The notes: a model not told the origin generated them from the letters alone. DNA of 64,000 nucleotides from Pseudoduganella umbonata (GCF_014192225.1 NZ_JACHXS010000003.1:62001-126000); one strand, 5' to 3'. Shown: positions 18,088-26,118, counted from the first letter of the stretch. A program made the numbers and translations.

Positions 18088-18966
18088 ATGATCTCGTTGC
18101 CACCATCGTTCTGGCCCCTGGCCGCCACCTGGCTGCTCGCCGTACTGTCGCTGTGGGCGCCGCCAATCTTCCACGTGGCCGCCTGGCTACCCGCGCTGGC
18201 GATCGCCGTCGCCACCGCCGTGGCGCTCGGCGCGATGCAGGCGACCGGCGTACTGGCCGTGCTGCTGCTCGTGGCGCTGTGCTTCGGCTGGCAACGGGCG
18301 AGCCATCGCGTGGCGAAGGGCGTGATGCTGGCGGCGATCGTCGTGCTGTCGCTGGCGATGGCACTGCACCAGGTGCCCGGCTTCGCCAATCCGCTGCTGG
18401 TCGACAAGCTGCAGGTCAGCGCGGCGTCGGCAGCCGTCTCGCTGTACCTGAACCTCGACAAGACCGCCGTCGGCATCGTGCTGTGCGCAACCTTCGCCGT
18501 CCCCGCGCGCAACCGGGCCGCCTGGCGCGGCGTCGCGGCGGCATGGCCCGTGATCGTGGCGACGCCCGTCATCGTGCTGCTGGCCGGCTACGGCGCCGGC
18601 GTGATCGCCATCGACCCGAAATGGTTCGCCAGCTGGTTCCACTACGCGCCGCTGTTCCTGCTGACGAACCTGTTCACGACCTGCCTGGCCGAGGAAGCGT
18701 TCTTCCGCGCGCTGGTGCAGGGCCGGCTTGCCGAGGCATTGTCGACACGGCCCGACGGCGCGCGCATCGCCGTGGCGGTGGCGGCCGTGCTGTTCGGCGT
18801 GCCCCACGCGCACGGCGGCCCCGCGCTAATGGTGCTCGCCACGTTCGCCGGCTTCGGCTATGGCATGGCCTACCAGCGCAGCGGCCGCATCGAGGCGGCC
18901 ATCCTGACGCACTTCGCGCTCAATGCCACGCACTTCCTGATGTTCACTTATCCCGCGCTGAGCTGA
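18088..18966 (+). CDS. CPBP family intramembrane glutamic endopeptidase
   Basis: A 292-residue polytopic membrane protein with about eight hydrophobic segments and the three CPBP (Rce1/Abi) motifs: EEAFFR at residues 202-207, FGVPH with His 240, and HFALN with His 275 and Asn 279. These form the catalytic Glu/His/Asn set. Members cleave peptides in the membrane; some act in bacteriocin self-immunity or on prenylated substrates in eukaryotes. Here no partner gene suggests a substrate. The ATG at 18088 is chosen because a perfect TATAAT at 18054-18059 would place the transcript start near 18066; the ATG at 18058 overlaps that box. The choice is moderate. Confidence 0.85.
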   Translation: MISLPPSFWPLAATWLLAVLSLWAPPIFHVAAWLPALAIAVATAVALGAMQATGVLAVLLLVALCFGWQRASHRVAKGVMLAAIVVLSLAMALHQVPGFANPLLVDKLQVSAASAAVSLYLNLDKTAVGIVLCATFAVPARNRAAWRGVAAAWPVIVATPVIVLLAGYGAGVIAIDPKWFASWFHYAPLFLLTNLFTTCLAEEAFFRALVQGRLAEALSTRPDGARIAVAVAAVLFGVPHAHGGPALMVLATFAGFGYGMAYQRSGRIEAAILTHFALNATHFLMFTYPALS

Positions 18967-19028
18967 ATCCACTCGCGAACTTTCCTGAAAAACAGGGTCC
19001 GTCCCTATTAATTGGGAAATCAGCGCCC

Positions 19029-19170
19029 TGGTGTCCGCCACGGCTTCTTGTGTCGGACACCGGTTTTGCAAGCGAACGCTACCGAGAACCGGTGTCCGAC
19101 ACCAGACAGCCGGTGTCCGACACCAGGCAGCCGGTGTCCGACACCAGACAGCCGGTGTCCGACACCAGCG
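19029..19170. repeat. GTGTCGGACACCGG repeat cluster B (largest)
   Basis: One degenerate and one perfect forward copy (19029-19062) face four reversed copies of GGTGTCCGACACC starting at 19091, 19112, 19133 and 19154, exactly 21 bp apart. The head-to-head junction is CCGGTTTT...GAACCGG. The links alternate CAGACAG / CAGGCAG. It lies directly next to the second sRNA-like element (19188). Confidence 0.9.
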
Positions 19171-19187
19171 CCTGTATTCTTCCAGCC

Positions 19188-19214
19188 AAAAAAAAAGCCG
19201 GCTCTGGGCCGGCT
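19188..19214 (-). terminator. Rho-independent terminator of sRNA candidate copy 2
   Basis: A stem GCCGGC/GCCGGC with the flanking A-T pair is followed on the minus strand by nine T. It is identical in design to the terminator at 15096-15122. Confidence 0.85.
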
Positions 19215-19300
19215 GAAGTCCAATTCTCTGGGAGAGTTGGAGGAGACAGGTGCATCATCTCACCCGCATCGGCATTCCGCCACTTTATTTCCCGCATGAC
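19188..19300 (-). ncRNA. Candidate small RNA, copy 2
   Basis: This is a second copy of the element at 15095-15204 with the same parts in the same order on the minus strand: ATGCGGGAAATAAAGT near 19298, CACCUGUCUCCUCC (19239-19249), the CCAACUCUCCCAGAGAAUUGG hairpin, and a terminator. Most differences from copy 1 fall outside the hairpins. No leftward gene lies upstream, since the next gene (19492) is rightward. A product here would therefore need its own promoter, which makes an independent sRNA more plausible than a 3' UTR remnant. Plus-strand GGAGGAGACAG-GTG and a 23-codon frame (19250-19321) are also kept, so a short leader peptide in the other direction is the competing reading. Confidence 0.55.
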
Positions 19301-19491
19301 ACACATGAGTTTGGTGAATAACTGATCGGTTCTCGATTAGTTCTCATCGGTAGCGCAACCAGAAATATTCCAACGACAACGCAAGATGGGCTACCATACG
19401 GCGATGGTTGCGCTATTCATTTGCCTCGCTGCGAGTGTTACAGCGAACGCGAAGCGGCGCGACCGATGACATAACGATAAAGCGAGACATC

Positions 19492-20976
19492 ATGACCAAC
19501 ACCCAAGACACCGCTACCGCGCGGCTGGGCGTGGGGGAGAAAGTCGGCTACTGCCTGGGCGACCTGGCGGCCAACCTGATCTTCCAGACCCTGCTCACCT
19601 TCATCGCCTTCTTCTATACGGACGTGTTCAAGGTCTCCCCCAACGCGGCGGCCACGATCATCTTCGTCGGCGGCATCGTCGGCGCCTGCTTCAATCCGCT
19701 GATGGGCCTGATCGCCGACCGCACGGTCACGCGCTGGGGCAAGTTCCGCCCGTGGATCCTGTGGACCTCGGTGCCGTTCGGCCTGATCGCCATTCTCGCC
19801 TTCAGCACGCCGGACCTGGGACCGGACGGCAAGATCATCTACGCCTCGCTGACCTACGTGCTGCTGATGCTGGTGTACTCGGCCAACAACCTGCCCTACT
19901 CCGCGCTGTCCGGCGTGCTGACCGGCAGCATGAGCGAGCGCAACAGCCTGTCGGCCTACCGCTTCGTGGCCGTGATGGTGGCCCAGTTCATCATCCAGGT
20001 ACTGCTGCTGCCGCTGGTGCTGATCCTGGGCGACGGCGACAAGGTGGCCGGCTTCCGCAACACGATGATCATCTTCGCCGTCGCCGGCACGATCTGCTTC
20101 CTGATCACGTTCTTCACCACCCGCGAGCGCATCGTGCCTACCGCGGCGCAGCGCTCCAGCATCGGCCAGGACATCACCGACCTGCTGCGCAACCGCCCGT
20201 GGATGGTGATGCTGGCCGTGACGATCCTCGTGTTCGTCACGCTGGCGCTGAAGGGCGGCATGTACATCTATTACTTCCGCAGCTACCTGTCGGGCCAGCA
20301 CCTGGCCACGTTCCTGCAGGACGTCGGCTTCAACGGCTTCATCGCCGGCCTGAATGCCGTACTCGCCAGCGTGGGCCTGACCGCGTTCCAGTGGCCGGAA
20401 GATGCGCCGACGTCCGCCTTCAGCGTGTTCAATGCGATCGGCATCGTGATGATGATCGTCGGTATCGGCTTCTCGCGCCCGCTGGCCGACCGCTACGGCA
20501 AGCGCGAAGTGTTCGGCATCGCGCTGTTCATCTCGACGATGTTCATGCTGGCGTTCTATTTCTATGCGCCCACCTCGATCGGCCTGGTGTTCGTGTCCCA
20601 GCTGCTGCACGGCTTCTTCTACGGCATCACGATCCCGCTGCTGTGGGCGATGATCGCCGACGTGGCCGACTACTCGGAATGGAAGAACAACCGCCGCGCC
20701 ACCGCGCTGCTGTTCTCGGCGATGATCTTCGGCCTGAAGGCCGGCCTGTCGGTCGGCGGCGCACTGGTAGCAGGCCTGCTGTCGGTGGTCGACTACGACG
20801 CCTCGCTGGCCACGCAGGCACCGGCGGTGGCCGACGGTATCCGCCTGTCGGTCAGCCTGTATGCCGCGATCCCGTTCCTGCTGGCCGTCGGCTGCCTGGC
20901 CTTCTACGAGATCAGGAAATCGACCGAGCGCACCATCGAACAGGAACTGGGCCTGCGCCGCGCCGCGCAGCAATAA
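19492..20976 (+). CDS. GPH family (glycoside-pentoside-hexuronide):cation symporter
   Basis: A 494-residue, 12-helix sugar symporter. GEKVGYCLGDLAANLIFQTL at residues 15-34 and the FNPLMGLIADRTVTRWGKFRPWILW loop are diagnostic of the GPH family (MelB/XynB/UidB-like), as is LWAMIADVADYSEWKNNRRATAL in the C-terminal half. It probably imports xylo- or arabino-oligosaccharides, because the next gene (43 nt downstream) is a GH43 hydrolase without signal peptide. The ATG at 19492 follows AGCGAGACATC. It is preceded by an unusually long (about 525 nt) region of repeats and an sRNA-like element. Confidence 0.9.
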   Translation: MTNTQDTATARLGVGEKVGYCLGDLAANLIFQTLLTFIAFFYTDVFKVSPNAAATIIFVGGIVGACFNPLMGLIADRTVTRWGKFRPWILWTSVPFGLIAILAFSTPDLGPDGKIIYASLTYVLLMLVYSANNLPYSALSGVLTGSMSERNSLSAYRFVAVMVAQFIIQVLLLPLVLILGDGDKVAGFRNTMIIFAVAGTICFLITFFTTRERIVPTAAQRSSIGQDITDLLRNRPWMVMLAVTILVFVTLALKGGMYIYYFRSYLSGQHLATFLQDVGFNGFIAGLNAVLASVGLTAFQWPEDAPTSAFSVFNAIGIVMMIVGIGFSRPLADRYGKREVFGIALFISTMFMLAFYFYAPTSIGLVFVSQLLHGFFYGITIPLLWAMIADVADYSEWKNNRRATALLFSAMIFGLKAGLSVGGALVAGLLSVVDYDASLATQAPAVADGIRLSVSLYAAIPFLLAVGCLAFYEIRKSTERTIEQELGLRRAAQQ

Positions 20977-21019
20977 CGGGCGAACAGTCAATCACACCAT
21001 CATCAATCACAGTAACGAC

Positions 21020-22075
21020 ATGGCAAATACCGAAGACGACAAGCGCAAGGACACGCTGGCACGCGTGGAGCAGCTGAAGACGAGCGCGATTTCGCAACCG
21101 CTCGTCACCCACCTCTACACGGCCGATCCGTCGGCGCACGTGTTCGACGGCCGCATCTACATCTACCCGTCGCACGACATCGAAGCCGGCATCCCGTTCA
21201 ACGACAACGGCGACCACTTCGCGATGGAGGATTACCACGTCTTCTCGATGGACCGCCCGGACGGCGAAGTGACCGACCACGGCGTCGCGCTGCACGTGAA
21301 GGACGTGCCGTGGGCGGCGCGCCAGATGTGGGCGCCGGACGTGGCGCGCAAGGACGGCAAATACTACCTGTACTTCCCCGCCAAGCGCGCCGACGGCATC
21401 TTCCAGATCGGCGTGGCGGTGTCAAGCAGCCCGGCCGGCCCGTTCGCGGCGGAACCGGCGCCGATCGAAGGCAGCTATTCGATCGACCCGGCCGTCTTCG
21501 AGGACGGCGGCGAGCACTACATCTACTTTGGCGGCATCTGGGGCGGCCAGCTGCAGAAATACCGCGATAACGCCTACGGCGCCGCCAACGAGGAACCGGC
21601 CGACGGCGAACCGGCCCTGCAGGCCCGCGTGGCCCGCCTGTCGGCCGACATGAAGCAGTTCGCCGAGGCGCCGCGCGCCGTCGTCATCCTCGACGAACAC
21701 GGCAACGAACTGCTGGCCGGCGACCATGAGCGCCGCTACTTCGAGGGCCCGTGGATGCACAAGTACCAGGGCAAGTATTATTTCTCGTACTCGACCGGCG
21801 ACACGCATTTCCTGTGCTACGCCACGGCCGACAATCCTTACGGCCCCTTCACTTACCAGGGCAAGATCCTGACGCCGGTGATCGGCTGGACGACGCACCA
21901 CTCGATCGTCGAGGTGGAAGGCCGCTGGTTCCTGTACTACCACGACAGCAGCCTGTCGGGCGGCGTTACGCACCTGCGCTCGGTGAAGGTCACGGAACTG
22001 TTCTACGACGACGCGGGCCGCATCGTCACGCTGTACCCGTATGGCGAGCAGCACCAGGACGTAGACATCGCCTGA
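21020..22075 (+). CDS. Glycoside hydrolase family 43, intracellular beta-xylosidase/arabinofuranosidase-like
   Basis: A 351-residue five-bladed beta-propeller glycosidase without a signal peptide, so cytoplasmic. The three GH43 acidic residues are visible: Asp 36 (TADPSAHVFDGRIYIY, general base), Asp 156 (YSIDPAVFEDGG, pKa modulator) and Glu 242 (YFEGPWMHKYQGKYY, general acid). HHSIVEVEGRWFLYYHD is the conserved final-blade His region. It is translated from the ATG at 21020, 43 nt after the GPH symporter, so the pair probably imports and splits short plant-derived oligosaccharides. Whether xylose or arabinose is released cannot be told from sequence. Confidence 0.9.
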   Translation: MANTEDDKRKDTLARVEQLKTSAISQPLVTHLYTADPSAHVFDGRIYIYPSHDIEAGIPFNDNGDHFAMEDYHVFSMDRPDGEVTDHGVALHVKDVPWAARQMWAPDVARKDGKYYLYFPAKRADGIFQIGVAVSSSPAGPFAAEPAPIEGSYSIDPAVFEDGGEHYIYFGGIWGGQLQKYRDNAYGAANEEPADGEPALQARVARLSADMKQFAEAPRAVVILDEHGNELLAGDHERRYFEGPWMHKYQGKYYFSYSTGDTHFLCYATADNPYGPFTYQGKILTPVIGWTTHHSIVEVEGRWFLYYHDSSLSGGVTHLRSVKVTELFYDDAGRIVTLYPYGEQHQDVDIA

Positions 22076-22087
22076 GGCGCCCGCGCT

Positions 22088-22222
22088 TCGGTGTCGGACA
22101 CCGGCTCCTCGGTGTCGGACACCGGTTTTCGCCGGCATGCCGGAAGCCTGACCGCCGGTATGCCGGAAGCCTCACGCAAAAACCGGTGTCCGACACCATG
22201 AGGCCGGTGTCCGACACCAGGC
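22088..22222. repeat. GTGTCGGACACCGG repeat cluster C
   Basis: Two forward copies start at 22090 and 22111 and two reversed copies at 22185 and 22206, each pair exactly 21 bp apart. They enclose a loop of about 60 bp that itself carries a 23-bp direct duplication (GCCGGCATGCCGGAAGCCT and GCCGGTATGCCGGAAGCCT). It lies between the GH43 gene and the converging gene at 22256. Confidence 0.9.
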
Positions 22223-22255
22223 CACCTGTAGCCACCTGACACCGCCCGCGGAGCA

Positions 22256-23032
22256 TCACTCGCCGGGCGGAACCAGGAGCCGCAACTGCCCCGACGGCAG
22301 GTCCACCATCGCCACGGCGCTGCGCATGCCGATGGCCAGCCGGTCGCCGTCCGCCGACAGCACGGAAGAGTTCGGATACAGCTGTTTCCACGGCGCGTCC
22401 GCGACGATCGTGCGCAGTGCCAGGTTCCGGTCGATCGAGACCAGCGCATCGGACAGCGTGACCAGCATGCCGCCATCGTCGAGCATGGTCGCAGCGTACG
22501 GTGCGAAAGGCAGGTGCAGCGCCGTGGCGGCCTGCCAGCGCCCGCCGTCGCGGAACACGCGCAGCAGCGACCCGCGCGATGCGAACATGTGCGCCACGCC
22601 TTCGGTCGCATAGATGCCGTCGTCCCGGCGCAGCAGGTCGACGATCGCGTGATCCGATATCCGGTACTTCTCGCTGCCGTCCGCGCTATACCAGTACAGG
22701 CCGCCGCCGAATTCGCCCCGGTGGAATCCGGCCAGCCAGCCGTCGTCCACCGCGATGACGGCCTGCGCCGCACGAAGCAGCGCAGGCTGGCCGTCGGCAT
22801 GCCGCGGCACGCGCTTGCCGGAGGTCGTCGGTCTGGCGCGCAGCGCGCCGCCCTCCGTGTACACCAGCCATTCGTCGCTTGAATGGTTGGCGGCCAGCAG
22901 CCAGTCGCTGCGCGCCGCCGGTTCGGCCGGTATCGCCGTTTCGCGCCAGCGGCCCAGGTCCGGCTCCGGGCCGGCAGCGGCCGCCGCGGCGGCGATGTGC
23001 AGCGACAGCAGCAATCCCACGAAAGATCTCAT
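22256..23032 (-). CDS. Exported protein of unknown function, propeller-like
   Basis: A 258-residue protein starting at the ATG at 23032 (GGGAGC six bases upstream) with a signal peptide ending near AAAAAAAG (about residue 20). The mature part is rich in short beta strands with repeating W/Y-x-x-x-G/D turns (DEWLVYTEGGALRAR, GLYWYSADGSEKYRI, DGIYATEGVAHMF, YPNSSVLSADGDRLAIG), the look of a beta-propeller or WD-like repeat protein. No enzyme motif is recognised. It is a single gene between repeat cluster C and a PEP-CTERM gene transcribed in the same direction. Confidence 0.7.
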   Translation of the reverse strand: MRSFVGLLLSLHIAAAAAAAGPEPDLGRWRETAIPAEPAARSDWLLAANHSSDEWLVYTEGGALRARPTTSGKRVPRHADGQPALLRAAQAVIAVDDGWLAGFHRGEFGGGLYWYSADGSEKYRISDHAIVDLLRRDDGIYATEGVAHMFASRGSLLRVFRDGGRWQAATALHLPFAPYAATMLDDGGMLVTLSDALVSIDRNLALRTIVADAPWKQLYPNSSVLSADGDRLAIGMRSAVAMVDLPSGQLRLLVPPGE

Positions 23033-23108
23033 CGCAAAGCTCCCGGTATGAAGGCCGGCCGCCAGAAGGCCGGCCAGCGATCTTACCGCATGCCGTGCGC
23101 CGGGTGGG

Positions 23109-25094
23109 TCAGCAACCGGCTGCCGCGGGCTTCCTGCGCCGCGCCACCGCAGCCAGCACGCCCAGGCCGGCAAACAGCATCGCCACATTGGCCGGTTCCG
23201 GCACCGCGCTCACGCCCGTCACGTTGGTGTACGTGCCGTCGAAGCTGTACGTCACCGCCAGGCTGTCGATGGTCGTGACCCCCATCAGCTGCGCGAAGGC
23301 GGCATTGCCCGCATAGTCGCCCAGGAAGCGCAGCGAGTAGCCGGACCCGTCATGCGTCAGCGCCAGCGTTTCGCCGGCCGCGATCGCACCCAGCCCATCG
23401 AAAGTGAGCACCGTGTTGCCCAGCACGATGACCGAGCTGTCGGCCAGCGCCAGGCTGGCGAACGACTGCGCGGCGGCGCCGGACAAGTCCAGCGTGCCGC
23501 CGCCCAGCACCAGCGCGCTGCCGGCGGCGACGACATCCGCGCCCTGCAGCGCCAGCGTGCCGCTGCGCACCTCGACGCTGGCGAAGTTGGCGATCGCACC
23601 GGCGTAGGCGAAGGCGTTGCCGGCGCCGGCATCGACCACCAGCGCGTTGCTGCCGGCGCCGCCATCCACGCTGCCCAGCACGACGGCATTGCCGCCGCTG
23701 ATCACCAGCGTATCGTTGCCGCCGCCAAAGGCGATCGCCTGGCCGCTGCTGCCGCCGTCGATGGTGCCGGCATTGGTGATGTGCGCGTTGTCCGCATTGG
23801 TGCGGATCGCCGCGCCCGTGGCACCGCCGCCGCGGATCGTGCCGCCGGCACGGTTGTCGATCGTGACGGTGTAGCCGCTGGCCGCGCCGGTGACGGCGAT
23901 CGCGGAGTCGCCCTGCCCGCGAATCAGCCCGCCCGACTGGTTGACGATCGTCGCATTGCCGTACAGGCCTTCGCGGGTGCCGGCCAGCGGGCCGCTGGCG
24001 ATATCGTTGCCGGCCAGCGTGATGCCGCGACCCACCGCGCCCGCATTGCCGGGAGCTACCAGCCCTTCGATGGTGCCGCTATTGACGATCGTGCCGCCGC
24101 CGGCCGAGATGCCTTCGCTGTACGCCTGGCCGCCCGCCTCCACCGCGTTCAGCGAGCGGATGATGCCCGTGTTGGTGATGTGGACGAGGCCATCGACATC
24201 GATGCCATCGCCGTCGCCCGTCACGCCATTTCCGGAAATCAGCCCGCCGTTGACGACCGTCACCAGCTGCCGGCCATTGAAGCCATCGACATTGATGCCC
24301 GAGCCGTCATTGCCGCGCACGATGCCGCCGGCCAGGTTGGTCAGGTCGAGCGTCGACACGGACGCGGCGTTCTTCTGCTCGAACGTGATGCCATGGCGGC
24401 CCGCATCGACCAGGCCGGTGGCGGCGTTCGTCACGCGGATGCCGGAATTTTCCTGGCCATCGATGCCGTCGCTGCTGCTGCCGGTCGCCGTCACCGAACG
24501 GATCGTGCCGGCGTTGAACACCACGCCGCCCGCGCCCGGCCGGATCGCGTCCGCTTCGTTCGCCAGCAGCAGGCCGCCGGCGAAGTTGTTGATCGTGTTC
24601 GCACCCGCCACGGCATTGAAGTCGACCGCCTGCGCGCCGTCCGCCGAGCCGTTCAGCGACACCAGCGAGCCGTAGTTATTCAGCGTCACGCTGGCTGCCG
24701 CGCTGTTCACCTGGATCACGTCGGCATCGGCGGTGCGGATCAGCGCGGCGGCATTCGTGGCGCTGCCGTTGTCGATGACGAACTCGGTGACGGCGCCGGT
24801 GGCGCGGATCGCGCGGCCGCTGCCGGTCTGCGCGATCGTGCCCTGGTTGTTCAGCCGGGGCTTGTCCCCGGTGACCGCCACCGCCACCGCCGATCCACCC
24901 ACCGCCAGCGTGGCGCCGGCGGCCACGGTACCCGTTTCTCCCTTGCCCAGGCTCTGGGCCGTGCTGCTGCCGGTGGCGATATTGAACGATGCGGCATTGG
25001 CCAGTGCCGGGCTGGCCAGCACGACGGCCATCATCAGCGCATTGAACGGCAGGCCGGTACGGCGGCACAGGAACGGGGAACGTGGCAGGGACAT
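23109..25094 (-). CDS. PEP-CTERM protein with autotransporter-like beta-helix passenger
   Basis: A 661-residue exported protein. A signal peptide (about residues 1-34, ending ANAASF) is followed by some 500 residues of repeated NxG-T-I and NNxGTI / NAGTI / NSGTI / NTGII units. These are typical of right-handed beta-helix passengers of autotransporter adhesins. Next comes LVVDAGAGNAFAYAG-like sequence and a C-terminal PEP-CTERM signal: AVPEPANVAM, hydrophobic LFAGLGVLAAVA, basic RRRKP. In classical autotransporters a beta-barrel would stand at the C-terminus; here the exosortase signal replaces it. The role is probably surface or matrix attachment (inference). The leader contains a perfect 10-bp inverted repeat (25111-25140). 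Confidence 0.88.
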   Translation of the reverse strand: MSLPRSPFLCRRTGLPFNALMMAVVLASPALANAASFNIATGSSTAQSLGKGETGTVAAGATLAVGGSAVAVAVTGDKPRLNNQGTIAQTGSGRAIRATGAVTEFVIDNGSATNAAALIRTADADVIQVNSAAASVTLNNYGSLVSLNGSADGAQAVDFNAVAGANTINNFAGGLLLANEADAIRPGAGGVVFNAGTIRSVTATGSSSDGIDGQENSGIRVTNAATGLVDAGRHGITFEQKNAASVSTLDLTNLAGGIVRGNDGSGINVDGFNGRQLVTVVNGGLISGNGVTGDGDGIDVDGLVHITNTGIIRSLNAVEAGGQAYSEGISAGGGTIVNSGTIEGLVAPGNAGAVGRGITLAGNDIASGPLAGTREGLYGNATIVNQSGGLIRGQGDSAIAVTGAASGYTVTIDNRAGGTIRGGGATGAAIRTNADNAHITNAGTIDGGSSGQAIAFGGGNDTLVISGGNAVVLGSVDGGAGSNALVVDAGAGNAFAYAGAIANFASVEVRSGTLALQGADVVAAGSALVLGGGTLDLSGAAAQSFASLALADSSVIVLGNTVLTFDGLGAIAAGETLALTHDGSGYSLRFLGDYAGNAAFAQLMGVTTIDSLAVTYSFDGTYTNVTGVSAVPEPANVAMLFAGLGVLAAVARRRKPAAAGC

Positions 25095-25110
25095 CGGTGG
25101 CTCCGGAAGA

Positions 25111-25140
25111 AAAGTTAGTTGTCAAAGTTAAACTAACTTT
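25111..25140. promoter_or_regulatory. Inverted repeat in the leader of the PEP-CTERM beta-helix gene
   Basis: AAAGTTAGTT and AACTAACTTT are perfect 10-bp arms around GTCAAAGTTA, which repeats part of the arm (AAAGTTA). It lies 17 nt upstream of the start codon at 25094 and 49 nt past the end of a leftward LysR gene. It may be an operator, a leader hairpin or a weak terminator for the LysR transcript; the AT-rich stem lacks a clean T-run. Confidence 0.5.
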
Positions 25141-25188
25141 ATGACAACGTCGTGACGTGTCCTACCCCGCCCAGGACGCCGGCGCTCG

Positions 25189-26118
25189 CTACGGCGCGTC
25201 GAAGCGCGCAGCGTGCCCGCTGCGGCGAAAGCCGTCGACGATGAAGTCGATGAACAGCCGTGTCTTGGCCGGCACCTGCTTGCGGCTCGAGTAATAGATC
25301 GACAGCGCACGGCTGCCGCCATGCCATGCCGGCATGATGCGCACCAGTTCGCCACTGTCCAGCAGCGGCAGCGCATGCGGCAGCGGCAGCAGCGCGATTC
25401 CCATGCCGCTGGCCGCCGCGCGCGCCATCGCCTCGGGATCGTTCATCACGGCCGCCGGACGCACGGCCGCGAACACCTCCTCGCCGGCCGCATTGCGCAG
25501 GATCCACGGCAGCACGCGGCCCGATTCCAGCGAACGGCGCACCACGCCGCGGTGCCGTGCCAGCCCGTCCGGTTGGCCCGGCGCGGGATGGTCGCGCAGG
25601 TACGATGGCGCGGCCGCGAGCACGAGCCGCACGCGGGCCAGTTCGCGCGCGATCACGCCTTCCGACAGTTCGATGCCGCCGCCGATCGCCACGTCGAAGC
25701 CTTCGGCCACCAGGTCGACCTGCCGATTGTCGAAATGCAGGTCCGGTACCACGGCCGGATGGCGCCGCGCGAACTGCTCCACCAGCGGGACGATGTACTG
25801 GCGGCCGATCGCATGGGCCAGCGAGACCTTCAGCATGCCGGCCGGCTGGCCCGCACCCTGGCGCAGCTCGGCGAGCGCGTCGCCGATGTCGCGCCACGGC
25901 ACGCGCACCTGGCCATACAGGCGCTCGCCATCGGTCGTCAGCGCCATGCTGCGCGTACTGCGCTGGAACAGGCGCACGCCGAGCTTGGCCTCGAGCCGGG
26001 CCACGCTCTTGCTGACGGCCGCCGGCGTCAGTCCCAGGCGCCGCGCCGCGGCGGAAAAGCTGCGCTCGTCCGCGGTGGCGACGAATGCATCGAGATAGCT
26101 GCCCAGTTCGATATCCAT
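25189..26118 (-). CDS. LysR-type regulator divergent from an SDR gene
   Basis: A 309-residue LysR protein of the DmlR/PgrR-like branch: GSYLDAFVATADERSFSAAARRLGLTPAAVSKSVARLEAKLG is the winged helix and RSTRSMALTTDGERLYGQ the wing. The effector half contains AIGRQYIVPLVEQFARRHP and ends with RLFIDFIVDGFRRSG. It is transcribed away from the SDR gene with 112 nt between starts, so control of that gene is likely. The AT-rich spacer around 26119-26160 probably holds the operator. No effector can be deduced. Confidence 0.87.
   Translation of the reverse strand: MDIELGSYLDAFVATADERSFSAAARRLGLTPAAVSKSVARLEAKLGVRLFQRSTRSMALTTDGERLYGQVRVPWRDIGDALAELRQGAGQPAGMLKVSLAHAIGRQYIVPLVEQFARRHPAVVPDLHFDNRQVDLVAEGFDVAIGGGIELSEGVIARELARVRLVLAAAPSYLRDHPAPGQPDGLARHRGVVRRSLESGRVLPWILRNAAGEEVFAAVRPAAVMNDPEAMARAAASGMGIALLPLPHALPLLDSGELVRIMPAWHGGSRALSIYYSSRKQVPAKTRLFIDFIVDGFRRSGHAARFDAP

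Noticed and set aside
19091..19170. Four regular repeats as a mini CRISPR array
   Set aside because: The period is 21 bp with links of about 7 bp that are nearly identical, so there are no spacers, and no cas gene is in the window.
19188..19306. A minus-strand peptide beginning MREIKWRNADAGEMMHL in sRNA copy 2
   Set aside because: The matching position in copy 1 is a TAG stop (MREIK-stop), so the peptide is not kept, whereas the RNA hairpins and terminator are.
22003..22800. A 265-codon minus-strand frame across the end of the GH43 gene
   Set aside because: It is in another frame to the exported protein at 22256-23032 and reads Arg/Ser/Cys-rich translation of repeat cluster C; no signal or domain.
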